Shown here: positions 44,331 to 56,108 of the stretch, piece by piece
Layout: each line of letters starts with the position of its first letter
Position numbering within the stretch: the stretch's first letter is position 1
From: Thalassia testudinum
Lineage: Eukaryota; Streptophyta; Magnoliopsida; Alismatales; Hydrocharitaceae
Direction of reading: 5' to 3'
NCBI GenBank assembly: GCA_037157565.1
Contig: JAZHRO010000073.1
Location: forward strand, 15,754,501 to 15,818,500
Length of the DNA stretch: 64,000 bases
The notes under the pieces: model-generated
Database searches by the model: none
Seen by the model: the letters and a program-made list of their open reading frames with translations, nothing else
What the model was told of the DNA's origin: nothing
Program-made: the position numbers and the translations under genes

Positions 44331-45312
44331 ACAAAAGAAAAATGCAATACAAAAACACAATATAAACAACTAATGAGATAAATTAAGAAGGTTAATTGAT
44401 TGATCTAGATTAAGTAACATGATAAAACAAAAAGAACAAATTACGTTATTTTCCTTATTGACCTAAGATATGGCTAAAATACCTAAATGAGAGGCTCTAG
44501 TGCTCTATATGCATGCCTATGCCATTCACACACAAGTGTGCAAATCATAGAAATAAAAACAAACATGAGGTAAACAAGTTCTTTAAATAAAAAGTGAGGT
44601 GACTTTTAGGATTTTAATCTTTATTCATTTTTATTTTATTTTTGAATTGTCACTTTTTATTGATTTTTAACAAACAAAGTTACAACTTAATTCCTTTATT
44701 AAATTCTATGCATGCGAAGAATAAAAATGCATGAACAGGTATTTGAGCTAGTTTAGAAAATGTACCTGCCTACAACACTCTACAAATTTTATGTAGATCA
44801 CAAAAAAATAAAAACTAAAGGCAATTATGCACTCCCTAGTGTGATTGTCCTAAATAGGCAACTTCTAAGGTTAAAATGCAATTTTATGTGTAAGTTTTCT
44901 TTTTTTCTTAAAGCACAAATAAAATAAAATCTAACTAACTTTTTAATTACTAATCCACTACTAACTAAGAGAAAAGGAGAAAAATAATAAAGGTCATGTA
45001 CAAAACCAAAATAATCTCTCACTTACACTAAGCCTAGTACATCAACTCTAAAATAAAAATAAAATACTAAAGCTATTCCTAAAATCTTAAAATCTAAAAT
45101 GCTCCAGCCAGGTCTTGGATTCCTTCACCTTGGGGCCACTAGGAAGACGAGCGCAGTGAATCCACTAAGTATACCAAGTACCTCGTACCAAAGAAACAAA
45201 CTAAGTTAGCGACAAAACAAACTAAAAAGAAATGAGAGGTAATAATAAAAGTACTAGCAAGGATAATAAGCATTTAAAAAAATTAATTAGCAATCTAATT
45301 ACGATTTAACAT
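44331..45312 (-). other. Leader of element E
   Basis: AT-rich sequence between primer site and gag start, with no convincing ORF. Short I/L-rich ORFs are compositional. Confidence 0.65.
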
Positions 45313-45329
45313 CTCCCCAGCAATGATGA
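45313..45329 (-). promoter_or_regulatory. Degenerate primer binding site of element E
   Basis: On the - strand TCATCATTGCTGGGGA sits where TGGCGCCGCTGCCGGGGA is in B. The 3' half is preserved, but the bases that would pair with the tRNA CCA end and acceptor stem have changed, consistent with an old inactive copy. Confidence 0.6.
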
Positions 45330-45337
45330 TAAAAACA

Positions 45338-47585
45338 TGACGCGCTCGAATCGCTATAGTTAAAATTATGTCGTTGTAGTATGATTAAAGCGTCAAGATT
45401 AAAATTTATATCGAACTATCAGTAATTTGGTGAGTTTGAGTCATTTCGCTAGGATGCTCTAAAATAATTCCTAATTAGGTTATTTAGCGTAATTTAGGAG
45501 ATTAGAAATAGAAATAAAAAAATAGCTTACAACTTAAAACTTATTTAAAATATAATTTGTACTAACAAATCTTTAAAGACAACAAGTATACAATAATCTT
45601 AAACTAGCCTAATAGCTACTTAGAGAGAAGGAAACTTAATGCTATAGTAAAAGATAAAAATAATTTTTATATTATTTTTATCACTATTTTATGAAACCTC
45701 TAGCTTGAATTATTAACGAATTCAACATAAACTAAATTGCACATTTATAAACACTTGGCCTTAGACTTCTATTCAATGAAAACAAACATACATATATCCA
45801 ACAAATTAAGAAAATATTAACAACAAACTAGGAGATATTTAAAACTTAGAAAATTTTACAAACAAGATCTTGTCAAATATTAAAAACAAAGCAAACATAG
45901 CTAGTTTTTTCTTTGAAATAAATTTACTATCACCAAATAAGATAACAAGACGTCTGAGGTAGAATAATATAAATTCATGCATAAAAGGACTTGCTACACA
46001 TATGAGGCATTCTCACTAACTAAATAATATCACTTGGTAATTAAAAACATCAAACGTAAACGATAGAAGAGATAGAGAAATCAGCTCATGCGCTTGACGT
46101 AGATGAAAAGGAAGAGGTCAGGGAAGAGCCTTGTAGACGAGTGAAGAGAGTAGCATCGAAAGGAAGGAAAGCTGTGGCTCAGGCAACGATGGTGCAATTC
46201 CTGATAGTCGTTGTTGACGTAGAGGGTACACTTGTCCGGTGCCGAAGTTGGTGGGTGCTGGTGTTGGTTTTGGTTGCCTGGAGAGGAGAGGAGGAAAGGT
46301 GGTGGTTGTTGGCTGTAGGGAGATTGCCGTGTGGGAGAAGAAGAAAAAGAAGTGAAAATAGATGCCCAATGGGGATTTTGGAGGGAGGTAGGGGAGGACG
46401 TTGAAGAAGAGAAGGAGAGGGAGAGCGTGGGACGTTGCTGTTGGTCGGTTGAGAAGGAGAGGGGGAAAAAAGGAAACAGCAAAGGAGAGGAGGAGAGGCT
46501 GAGGAAGGGCACCAACCGTTGGTGGTGCTGGGGTCGGTGGTCTGCGGTGGTGGAGAGAGCGTCGACGAGACCGAAGAAGAGGAGGAGAGGGATAGATGCG
46601 AGGTGGTTTTGAATCGAGTGGTAGTGGACGTTGGTCGTATTTGGTGGTCGGATGTATTGGGTTCAGGGTGGCCGTGAATGGTGGTTGAAGGAGGAAAGGA
46701 GAGGACAAGGAGGGGCAAGGAGATATTGAGGGAGAGGGAGATGTCGGTTGAGAGGGATTAAGAGGGAGATGGAGATGGCAAGCTCCGGTGGCGTGGAGCT
46801 TCGCGGTCGAGAAGGACGAGAACGAGAGAAGAGGAAGGTGACGAGAGGGAGAGGAACCGGTGGTGATGATGTTGCTGCAGTTGGAGTAGGAGGGAGGTGG
46901 CTAGCGGTGATGTTGGGTGGGTGGTGGGTCACGTAGAGGGAAGGAGAAGAGGAAAAATGAGAGGAGGAAGGAGTATTTTGAGGTAAAGTCGGGGAGAGGG
47001 ATAGAGAGAGTACGGAGGGAGTGTGTTTGAGAGGGTGTTGCCACCTGCCTTTTTCGGTGGGACAGCGAGGCAGAGGAAGAGAGACGGTTACCAGAGAAAA
47101 TGGGAGGGGAAGTTACGTAGGAAATTATGGGATTGTGGGAGAGGTTACGAGAATGTGGGTGTGATTGCATGTGTGCGAGGGGTGGGAAGTCAGAGAGAGA
47201 GAGAGAGAGAGAGAGTGGGTATGTTTACTTAGTTACGTAGGAAATTTTTTGCATGGGATTTTTTTTTTTTTCTTTGAACGGGAAAGAGAGGGAACTGACG
47301 GGAATAAGGGATGGAAAAATAAAATTAAAAATAAGATTAGATGAAAGGTTTGATTTTTCCTCTCCATGCAACTATAATAATAGGATTTTTTAAAACCTGC
47401 ATTATCTGCATACATCAAAAAATATGTGAAAATATGTAAGTACGCACAATTTAATGTTATTTATATTCATTGTTTGAGAAATTGTTAATTAAACTAGTAG
47501 CTCTATTATTATGTTAATTACTTCTATTAAGCTTCAAAATTATATTAAAATTAACTAATTATTACATGCGAATGTAATTTCATTA
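45338..47585 (-). mobile_element. 5' LTR of element E (about 2248 bp)
   Basis: On the - strand it begins at 47585 (TAATGAAATTAC, with TG mutated to TA) and ends ...GAGCGCGTCA at 45338. The first ~770 bp match the truncated 3' LTR at 11677-12453. It contains a (GA)n run at 47194-47214 and a GGA-rich stretch at 46380-46800, whose apparent ORFs on both strands are compositional. No gene. Confidence 0.78.
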
Positions 47586-47698
47586 GGTAACCTATCATTT
47601 TTCTTAACTTTTGCTTTTCATTTTCTTTTTCAGAGGTTTTGACTATCCTGAGCCTGACCGCTTTCACTAAGGTGAGTTATTTCTCCTTTCTCATTTCA

Positions 47699-47732
47699 TG
47701 AGGACATTGCATATATTAATCATAGGGGGGTG
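47699..47732 (+). promoter_or_regulatory. Internal polypurine tract of element C
   Basis: TGAGGACATTGC, then AATCATAGGGGGGTG. It has the motif order seen in A, B, D and H. Confidence 0.55.
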
Positions 47733-48229
47733 TTTTTAAATTTTGACAACCGATTTAGGATTTTCAAAACCTAAAAACATTCAAATATTTATTTCATTTT
47801 TGCATGCATATCCAAAAATAAATATAAATTTTGGAAACCTTTTTAGGAAAATTTTGAAATCGAGACCAAGGTTGAAATTTTCAGTTTTAGATACAATGAG
47901 ATTTAATCTTTAGCAAAATAGGGATAAGGATGCTGAACTAATTGTTAGAATCTCTGGCTTTGTTTTTTTTTTAGACTAGATCAAGTATCCTTCTCTAAAT
48001 TCCACCCCGAACTCGTGATGATTCAGGTGACTTGATCCCTTTTCTCAACCTGAAAACTATTTGGCTTAGTTTACAACTCAAAAACTTGCATCTATTGTGA
48101 AGTTCTTGTGTCAAATTTCACACACAAAGCCAACACCTAAAAATAACTAGAAAAACCCCTCATTTAATCTTAATGAAATCCGAAGCAGATGATTGGTTTG
48201 AGTTCCCACCGCTGAGGAGGAAAATGCCA

Positions 48230-48490
48230 CCTTTGAGTATGCGGTGTCAACATGTTACTGCCTCGACGCTGCTCTATATCTATATTTCATATCTTTAGAT
48301 AGAGTATTAAGGTGCAATCTTGCAGCTTAGGTGCCTTGGATGGTGCTCTACCCATAGCGTCGGAGTAAGAGCCTAAGTTCGCTTGGAGCACCTCTTTACA
48401 TCACATTGTGTTTTGGGGTTGTGAGCTCCTAGGTGGTGTCTTGGACAGTACTACCTCGAAGTACTGGCACCAGAGCCCCCTTGAGGATTG
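48230..48490 (+). other. Conserved 3' region with CCATGG-type units (element C copy)
   Basis: It contains GCGGTGTCAACATGTTACTG, CTTGGATGGTGCTCTACCCA and CTTGGACAGTACTACCTCGA. These align with B at 19760-20000. The ORF equivalent to B's 80-codon frame is broken here, which argues against a protein. Confidence 0.65.
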
Positions 48491-48913
48491 GTAATAGGAA
48501 TGATGATCCTGACACATCTGTTGTAGGATTAAGCTAAGAATAAGCATGGGGAAAAAAAGTTTCAAAAACATGACCTTATAAATGTTGGCATTCACAAGCA
48601 TTGACACATGGTTTTAAAAGATTATGCAAGTTGCGAATCAGAATCAAGAGCCAAAGAAATCCTAACTACAAAACAATTTTGAGTCATTTGAATTATCAAG
48701 GAGTTAACTTATGAATTTATAAAGGATACATTAATCCTGATTATCTAATTTTTGGATCCAAAGACAAATCTCGATGTTTATCTTTAACAAATCCCATACC
48801 TTCTATGTTTTTAATCAACCAAGGTCCCATAATCTTCTCCTCAAAAGTAAAAAAAAAATACTCCTTCCCAAAATCCATTTAGTGAAATAGTTTTGTTAAA
48901 AGACTAGTAAAAG

Positions 48914-48928
48914 ATAAGTATGGGGGTG
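48914..48928 (+). promoter_or_regulatory. 3' polypurine tract of element C
   Basis: ATAAGTATGGGGGTG just before the LTR start TGATAAATACTAG. A related AATAAGCATGGGGAAA tract lies at 48538-48553. Confidence 0.75.
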
Positions 48929-51372
48929 TGATAAATACTAGTTTATCAACATTCTTATGCCCTAAAGCTAATATAAGTCTTAGAGATTTAGCTCTGCAAA
49001 TGGGTTTTTGGGTTACATTTAGGCATAATTTAGGATGGCATGCATTGAATATTTTTTATGTTTTTGACACGATTATTTGAGTGTTAAGGATGAACAGATA
49101 ACCAGATCTCTAAAACCTTAGCACTCAGGAAGGCAAAAGGTGAAGAAGAAGCTCATTCAAACTAGACCATAGCTGAATCAAGCTCATCACAGCTAGATAC
49201 TATTTCACCAGGGTTGGGTTTAGCTCTCTCTAGCTTCATTCAGCTCAACTTAGCTGGATGGTATCTCAGGGTAGCTCAACTTAGTTGAGTCTAGCTTATC
49301 CCAGCTCCAATCAGTTCACTGGGATCTTAAGCTAGCTCAACCTAGTTGATAGGAGTTCATTCTAGCTCCAGCTTAGTTCATCCTAGCTCTACTCAGCTCA
49401 CTGAAGCTCCAATCAACTTGGCCTAGCTACTAGTCTTCAGCTAGCTAAGCTAGGTCAGCTAAGAAGTCCATGGCCAACTCCCCCCAACTCCAGAATAGTT
49501 GTGACCAGCTCAACTTTGCTCAACCTATTAAACTTAGTAGCTAGCAAAGAACTAGCTAGTTAAGCTGAGTAGCAAAACTCCTAAGAAGACCTCTTTAGCA
49601 ACTGTCAGCTTTCGCAAGCTTCAAATGTAGTTCCTCCTCAACTCTTCCTCCAAAACCCTGGCTCTCACTACTTTCTTTTCCACTACCCTACTAGCTAAGC
49701 CAGCTTAGCACAGCTTATTTGCATCTCCTCAACTATGGCCTTCCAACCTAGCTACTAGCTCCACCAAAAACCACCTCCACATCCTTCCCTTTTTGGCGCT
49801 AACCCTCTTCAACCACCACCACCACTCACATCCTTTCAAGGTGGCACCCAAAACCAAGCCATCCCTTCACCTAAATAACCATCCTTAACCCCCTTTAGTT
49901 GGTGCCAAACCTCCCATGCATCTCCCCATTTTAGCGCCAACTAATCCTAGCCTTCCATCACTTAACCACCACCACATGTAACCATCCTATCTCGTCCTAC
50001 CATTCCACTCCAAATCTAACCCCTAACCAAACATCAAATTGGTGCCAAAACACAATTAACCACACCCTTATGCATCTCTTCCTATGGCGCTAATCAACCC
50101 CCATCATTGATCCTACAACTACCACCATTTAAGTCTATCCAAACCCTACACATGCCCCATGCTAACCATTCTACTAGAACCCCCACCTAACACCTTCCTA
50201 CAACCCCATAATTGGTGCCAAATCATAAGCCAATCTCCACTCTACATCCACCTTCAAACCATATCATCAGCATCCAATTTTGATGCCAAAAATCAGGGCC
50301 TTAACTACACTAGTTTTGGCTCCAACCCTACCTAAACCCTACCTATCCACATCCCTCTAATTGGCACCAACGTACATCAGCCATCCATTCCTTAACCACC
50401 ACCAAATAAGCCCATCTCAACCCTCCACAACATCCTACGCCACCTAACCTAAGACCTACCATGGTTAATGCCAACTAACCACCACTAAGCCTATAAGAAC
50501 TCCTTGTAACTAGCACTTGAGGGGTATCATTGGAAAGCAACAATTCTTCCTATCAAACACCTATAGCCACCATACATCACATGGCTAAGAAAGGAGAAGG
50601 AGAGAAGATTAAGGGAGTAACCTACCCACTCCCTTGGTGCTTTCTTCCTCTTCTCTTTCCTTGCTTGTGCCATGCCAAGGAGCAAGCTTCCATCTAGGGA
50701 GGATGGCCAGGTAGGAGGAAAGAAGGGTGGAGGACATCCACCTTTGAGAGGAGCAACTCAAGGAGCTAGAAGGAAGTCTTTTTCAAGTTTGGGAGACACC
50801 ATTCTTGGAGCGAAGGCTACCTCAGCTACTCAAGAGAATTTTATATCTTTTATTTTGTTGCATTTTAATTCCTGTTAAGCATTTATCTACCTAGGGATTA
50901 ACTAAGTGGAACCTCTGCTTAGTTGAGCTCCCTAGGTACTTACTAAACATTTCTTCTTAATAGCAAAGTGCCTTTCTTTATTCTTGAATTTTCAATTTTA
51001 AGTAGCAACTTTATTTATTTTAGTGCATCACACATCTCTCTTCTAATTACCCTAGGCACACTTGCCTAGGGTGAGCTTAGAAGAGAAGACTTCTCTTGTC
51101 ACTTAGGTCCTAGTTGTTAAGCATAGTTTCTTTAGTATAGTTCTATCTTCGCATTTGTATCCTGCCTATTTCCAAACATAAAAATTTGCAAAAATGAAAA
51201 TACAAAAAGAGGTGTTGATTTAAGAGGCGAGAGAGAGAATCATTTATTTGACTAACAAATTGACCCCCTTGAACGACCCTAGATACCACCACTATCTAAG
51301 AATATAAATTTAAAAGCTAATCGATTTTGCGCATTGCAACGACATTAAAACCTCCATTTATAAAATCGTGCA
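48929..51372 (+). mobile_element. LTR of element C (2444 bp)
   Basis: Starts TGATAAATACTAGTTTATC and ends near CATTGCAACGACATT...AAATCGTGCA, parallel to both ends of the B LTR. It has the same ordered parts: AGCT-rich region (49150-49720), degenerate TTGGCGCCAA sites (49791-50480), CTATAAGAAC TATA-like box at 50491, and a downstream part. No genes. Confidence 0.8.
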
Positions 51373-51378
51373 AATATC

Positions 51379-51925
51379 TTGACCTTGAAATATTTGCTTA
51401 ACAAAAAAGATGTGAAACCCCACTTAACTCAATGGATTTTATCACTACAAGAATTTGATTTAGAGATCAAAGATAAATCAAGTTTTCAAAATGTTGTGGC
51501 CGATCACCTATCTCGACTTGAGACTAGTGATGTTCTAACCCCAATAGACATTTTTCCAGACGAAATGCTCCTTACCCTCAAATATCTCCCTTGGTATGCT
51601 GATTATGCAAATTATCTCTCAACTAGACGATTCCCTTCTGATTGGCCTAAACAAAAAAGGGATAAGTTCTTTGTTGAGATCAAATATTACTTTTGGGAGG
51701 ACCCTGATCTATTTCGCATCTGTGCCCACCAAGTCATTAGATAGTGTTTTCCTAATTCAGAAACACATGATATTTGAACCACTATCATTCAATGGCTTCC
51801 GATGGACATTTCTCAAGGCAGAAAATGACAACAAGGTTTTAAATGCCAAATTTTATTAGCCTAGCATACACAAGGATGCTCATGAATTTTCACAGTCCTG
51901 TGCACATTACCAAAGCATTGGTAAC
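51379..51925 (+). pseudogene. Element D RNase H end and integrase zinc module, broken
   Basis: 51379-51744 reads [42 protein letters not shown] and [12 protein letters not shown], the RNase H tail and connector. The following HHCC region to 51925 is scrambled by frame changes and stops. Confidence 0.8.
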
Positions 51926-52882
51926 ATGAACCCTAAGGATATGATGCCCCTCAACCTGATTTTAGAAGTTGAAACCTTTGATGTTTGGGGCATCAACTTC
52001 ATGGGACCGTTTGTCACTTCTTTTCAGTACCAATTTATTTTAGTTGCTATCGACTATGTTTCAAAGTGGATTGAAGCGATACCCACGAGCACTAACGACC
52101 ATAGAGTCACTGTGGATTTTATTAAGAAAAACATTTTTTCGCATTTTGGTGTTCCTAAGGCCATAATTAGTAACGAAGGATCGCATTTTACACATTCCTA
52201 ATTCCATCAACTTCTCGCTAAATATAGGGTGAACCATAAAATCTCTACACCATATCATCCTCAAACAAATGGCCAAGCTAAAGTCTCCAACCGAGAGATT
52301 AAAAACAAAGAACAAATGATAGTAAAGCCTGATTGAAAAGATTGATCAATCAAACTTGACGATGCATTATGGCCTTATTGTATGCCTTTCAAAACTTCCA
52401 TTGGCATGTCACCTTTCCGCCTTATTTTTGGCAAGACATGTCACCTCCCAGTTGAACTAGAACAGAAGGCTTATTAGGTGATAAAGGAATTTAATTACAA
52501 TTTGGATGTGGTCGGAAAACACAAGATATTACAATTAACCGAACTTAAAGAACTTGGCAACATGGCTTATGACAACGCACGCATTTACAAAGATCGAACA
52601 AAGAAATTTCATGACAAATTCATTGTTCAGAAATCATTTCAACCTGATCAACACGTGTGGCTTTTTGATGCGAGGTTAAGACTATTTCCTGGTAAGCTTA
52701 AATCTAAATGGACCGGTCCTTACATTATAATTGAAACCAATCCCCATCGTGCCATTGAAATTTTGGATCCAAAACCAAACAACACTTTCAAAGTCAATGG
52801 CCAATCGCTTAAGCCCTATCTCGATAACTCCATTAACGTGAAATCTGACACTCAAGACCTTCACGATGTACTTGATAGTTAG
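51926..52882 (+). pseudogene. Element D integrase core and C-terminus, broken
   Basis: FDVWGINFMGPF at about 51980 has Asn where element A has the catalytic Asp (GIDFMGPF), and ISNEGSHF has Asn for the second Asp. The Glu in SNREIK is kept. Stops follow near 52199, 52334, 52343 and 52475. The frame 52478-52882 carries the GPY/F-like module (KWTGPYIIIETNPHRAIEI) and ends LHDVLDS. It would be catalytically dead even without the stops. Confidence 0.85.
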
Positions 52883-53030
52883 TGACTTCACGCCCAGCTG
52901 AATGGTTAACAAATGGAGGTAACCCATCATTTTTCCTGCTTTTGCTTTTCATTTTCTTTTTCAGAGGTTTTGACTATCCTGAGCCCGATCGCTTTCACTA
53001 AGGTGACTTATTTCTCCCTTCTCATTTCTT

Positions 53031-53062
53031 GAGGACATTGCATATCTTAAACATGGGGGTTT
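53031..53062 (+). promoter_or_regulatory. Internal polypurine tract of element D
   Basis: TGAGGACATTGC, then AAACATGGGGGTTTA, about 170 bp after the integrase stop. Confidence 0.55.
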
Positions 53063-53215
53063 ATTTTTAAATTTTGACGATCAATTCAAGATTTTCAAAA
53101 CCTAAAAACATTCAAATATTTATTTCATTTTTGCATGCATACCCAAAAAAAATAAAATTTTGGAAGCTTTTTGTGGAAATTTTGAAATCAGGACCATGGT
53201 TGAAAAGTTCATTTT

Positions 53216-53546
53216 TCATCTAGGAACAGAAGTATCCTGCCTGAAACAATCAAGCCAAGAGTGCTTGTATCCTTCATGATTACCACATATGCCTCCATGA
53301 GCTTCCTGGAGGGCTCGTAACAAAGGGGTAGAATATCCCCGCTTGTATAGTTGTCTGCCTATCAAGGTATATCTGGATGCCTTTAGACAGAATGCCATAG
53401 GTCGCGGTTCCTTTGGGGGTAACTCGCCAATGTTCAAATATTTGATAATAGGCATCATCCAGGATATGGATTGTTCTATCACGAACGTTCTGGGAGCGAG
53501 TACCGTTGGCTCTTTTAGTGCTTGGAGGCATATGTCTTCTTCCTAT
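53216..53546 (-). pseudogene. Tat/Retand-type Ty3/gypsy pol fragment
   Basis: On the - strand: WMMPIIKYLNIGELPP, then ASRYTLIGRQLYKRGYSTPL and EAHGGICGNHEG. This is the linker between RNase H and integrase with the start of the HHCC module as found in the Tat lineage, not Athila. A 1-nt loss follows (the reading passes from FRQ into what should be a GYFWP-like motif). It ends abruptly at the G LTR start and at D's 3' region. Confidence 0.75.
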
Positions 53547-53931
53547 TGATTGCACTGCAAAAATACACTTGCAATTGTACCGTCTTGTGCTATTTCCTAG
53601 CATTACCTATGCATATAGGGTTCCATAATCGCATTTGTAAAAATACATGCATGCATGCATTTAATTGAGAGGAGAGGAGAATAAATAAGTGGCCTTGCAA
53701 TTAACATTTATCCTTAAGTGCAGCTCTGCTAATTCACCATCTTTTTATTTTTTATTTCACTTGATTTTTAAAATCTTTCCCGCGGCTGCATACATCTTCT
53801 TCTCCTTGTGCCATGCTTCCCTACAGCAGCCCTCTCCCCGCCAGCCGCAGCAGCCGTCTCCCTGCCACTCCATGCACAAGCCATGCACAGCCAGGGCATG
53901 GCTGTTCATGGCTTTCTTCTCCTATAAAAAG

Positions 53932-53940
53932 ACCACGACT
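53932..53940 (+). promoter_or_regulatory. TATA box 1 of the G LTR
   Basis: CCTATAAAAAGACC, about 385 bp from the LTR start. It matches the box in the inverted LTR copy (2707-2716). Confidence 0.55.
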
Positions 53941-54770
53941 TCTCCTTCATCAGCTGCCTGGTCCAACAGAGAAAAACCCACCTGCAGCTTCTTCTTTTCC
54001 AGGCCACCGTCCTCTCCTCCCTTTCCCTCCACACGCCGGCCCTCCTTAGAGACACCCGGCAGACAGGAGCCCTCACTGTGGTGCACACCCACCACAGTGA
54101 GACCACCATCGCCCAGCTCTTCAAAGAGCCGATGGGCATGGTGGCTCTTTTCTCATTTCTTTTACGTTTCCAGCACCTGCAGCCATTGCCACAAGCTTCA
54201 AGGTCTGAAGCTCGAAGCTCGGCGACAGCGGCAGCACAACAGCAGCAGCAGCCCTAGCCCATTCCGTGCGTGCCTGCAGGCGCCCTCGCCCTCCGCACGC
54301 GGCTGCAGGCCTCTCCGCCTCTCGCTTCCTGACTCTGTCGCACTCTCTCTTCCGCCCGCAACCGGCCATTGCGCTCCTCTACAGCGGCCGGCTGTTTGCA
54401 CCTCAAAATACGCCTGCAATAAAGCCTTCTTATGCTATTTCCTAGCATTAACGTTGCATATTAGGATTCTATAGTTGCATTTGTAAAAATACTTGCATTC
54501 ATGCATTTAATTAAGAGGAGAGATGATTGAAAATAATGGCTTACATATTTACATTTTTCCTCAAGTGCCTCATTGCAAAATCCACATCTTTTTTATTTTC
54601 TCCTCTTGATTTTCTTTTCTCTCTTCCCGCGGTTGCAACTCTCTTCCCGCAGCAGCTGCATGCATTTACTCCACGTCATTTCTCCCTGCCAACGCTGCTC
54701 CCTACAGCTGCCAATCCTGCGCCCTCTCCCTGCTGCAGCCGGCACGCCACTCTCTCCTCCTCTATAAGAA

Positions 54771-54780
54771 GCTGCAGCTT
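54771..54780 (+). promoter_or_regulatory. TATA box 2 of the G LTR
   Basis: TCTATAAGAAGC at the equivalent position of the second promoter-like segment. The whole upstream segment appears duplicated, giving the LTR two possible start regions. Confidence 0.45.
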
Positions 54781-55639
54781 CTTCCTCGCAAGACACACCC
54801 GGCTGCAGCAAGAAAACCCGCAGACCACCTTCCTCTCCATCGTTCTCCCCTCCCATACGTCGGCCCTCCTTCGAGGAGGCACCCGGCGAGCAGGAGAACC
54901 CACTGTGGTGCACACCACCACAGTGGGAACAACACCGCCCAGCTCTTCAACGAGCCGGTGGGCGTGGTGTTTTCTTTTCTTTTCGTTTTCGTCTCCATGC
55001 CATTGCTGCCGCTTCAAGGTCCGAAGCTTGAAGCAGCAGCAGCAGCAACCAAACCGCGGCGGCAGCAGCAGCTCCCCCCGCCTCCTCCGCGACCTTCCCT
55101 GTAGGCGCTCAGCCCTCCGCGCGCGCCTGTAGGGCCCTTCGCCGCCTCCGTCTTCCGCTCTGTCGCCTCCGCCCTTGCACTCGCGACCGGCTGTTGCGCG
55201 CATTGCAGCGGCTGGCCAGGCCCTCTCGCTGTCCCCTGCCCTCCTCCACGACCTTCCGCGACCGCCGCAGACCCTCCTCTACGCTCGCTCCTTCGCGCCA
55301 TCGCCCGCTCGTCGTCTTCGTGTGGGCCTGCAGAACCCTACGCGAAGGCGCGCGCCCGCACCCGCCATTTTCAGATGTCCGCCTCCACCTTCAGACGACA
55401 CGGCGCCAGACGTCCGCCGCCTCCGGTAGATGTCTTAACTCGCTCGTTCGCCAACTCTCCCGCCCGCTCTCTCTCTCTGGCGCGAGTATTCCCGCAAGCC
55501 TCCACCCTCTCTCCCGCCCACTCTCTCTCTCTCTCTCTCCCTCCCTCTCTCTCTCTCTCTCTCTCTTTTACAGTCACTCTCAGTACACTACACCAACGCA
55601 CACACACATCTTCACCGACACTTCCACACACCCACACAC

Positions 55640-56043
55640 ACATAAACACTAGTATAAACATATATATATCTATACGTATACATATATATAGTAACATATA
55701 TATATATATAGTATATCTATATAGTTATGTATACATACATATATATATATAATATATATATATATAAATATATATATACGTATATATATATCTATATACT
55801 TACACATATACTTATATATATATATCTACACATACTTATATACATATATATATATATATACATATCTATATACATATATATATACATATATATCTAGATA
55901 CATATACTTATATACATATATATATCCATCTATATAGTATTATATATATATACATATATTTATATACATATATACATATACACCTATATATATATATACA
56001 CACATATATATATCTATATATATCTATACATATATACCTATAC

Positions 56044-56078
<35 letters not shown>

Positions 56079-56108
56079 CTTATATACATACACATATATA
56101 TATATTTT
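55640..56108. repeat. TA/TACA microsatellite, module 1 of the G LTR
   Basis: An alternating TA-rich tract preceded by CT (55510-55570) and CA runs and followed by the conserved block at 56109-56300. The tail of this module (56420-56790) ends with ...TTAACAACCTATCCGGGCC, similar to the LTR end. Confidence 0.92.

Larger units (their letters stand above)
11677..47585 (-). mobile_element. Element E: old - strand Athila-type element carrying nested insertions
   Basis: Reading down from 47585: 5' LTR 47585-45338, degenerate primer site, leader, gag 44330-42940, [insertion K], gag C-terminus and protease 23765-22759, [insertion B], reverse transcriptase 13732-12504, polypurine tract, 3' LTR 12453-11677. 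RNase H and integrase are missing. The host phase of E is continuous across both insertions, which confirms they interrupted a single element. Confidence 0.85.
47586..51372 (+). mobile_element. Element C: 3' end of a B-family element
   Basis: Begins at GGTAACCTATC inside the 3' untranslated region, directly at the end of the E LTR, so its 5' part is missing. The internal part (47586-48928) is collinear with 19107-20498 of B, and a 2444-bp LTR related to the B LTR follows. It is more diverged than B. No coding sequence remains. Confidence 0.8.
51373..53215 (+). mobile_element. Element D: Athila-type pol remnant with 3' region
   Basis: Starts inside RNase H at the end of the C LTR and ends within the 3' untranslated region at about 53215, where a Tat-type fragment begins. 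Its post-integrase sequence (CTTCACGCCCAGCTGAATGG, GGAGGTAACCCATCATTTTT) matches the end of B's ORF and B's 3' region, so D represents the pol-bearing relative of B. Confidence 0.8.

Noticed and set aside
46081..46936. Overlapping ORFs on both strands (up to 196 codons) in the E LTR
   Set aside because: They arise from the GGA/GGT-rich LTR sequence; no motif is seen, and the sister LTR piece at 11677-12453 does not keep them.
53689..54474. 261-codon and neighbouring 201-codon (54527-55132) ORFs in the G LTR as host exons
   Set aside because: They lie in duplicated LTR promoter segments, are S/P/R-rich from base composition, and differ in frame between the copies at 1989-3099, 53547 and 54416.
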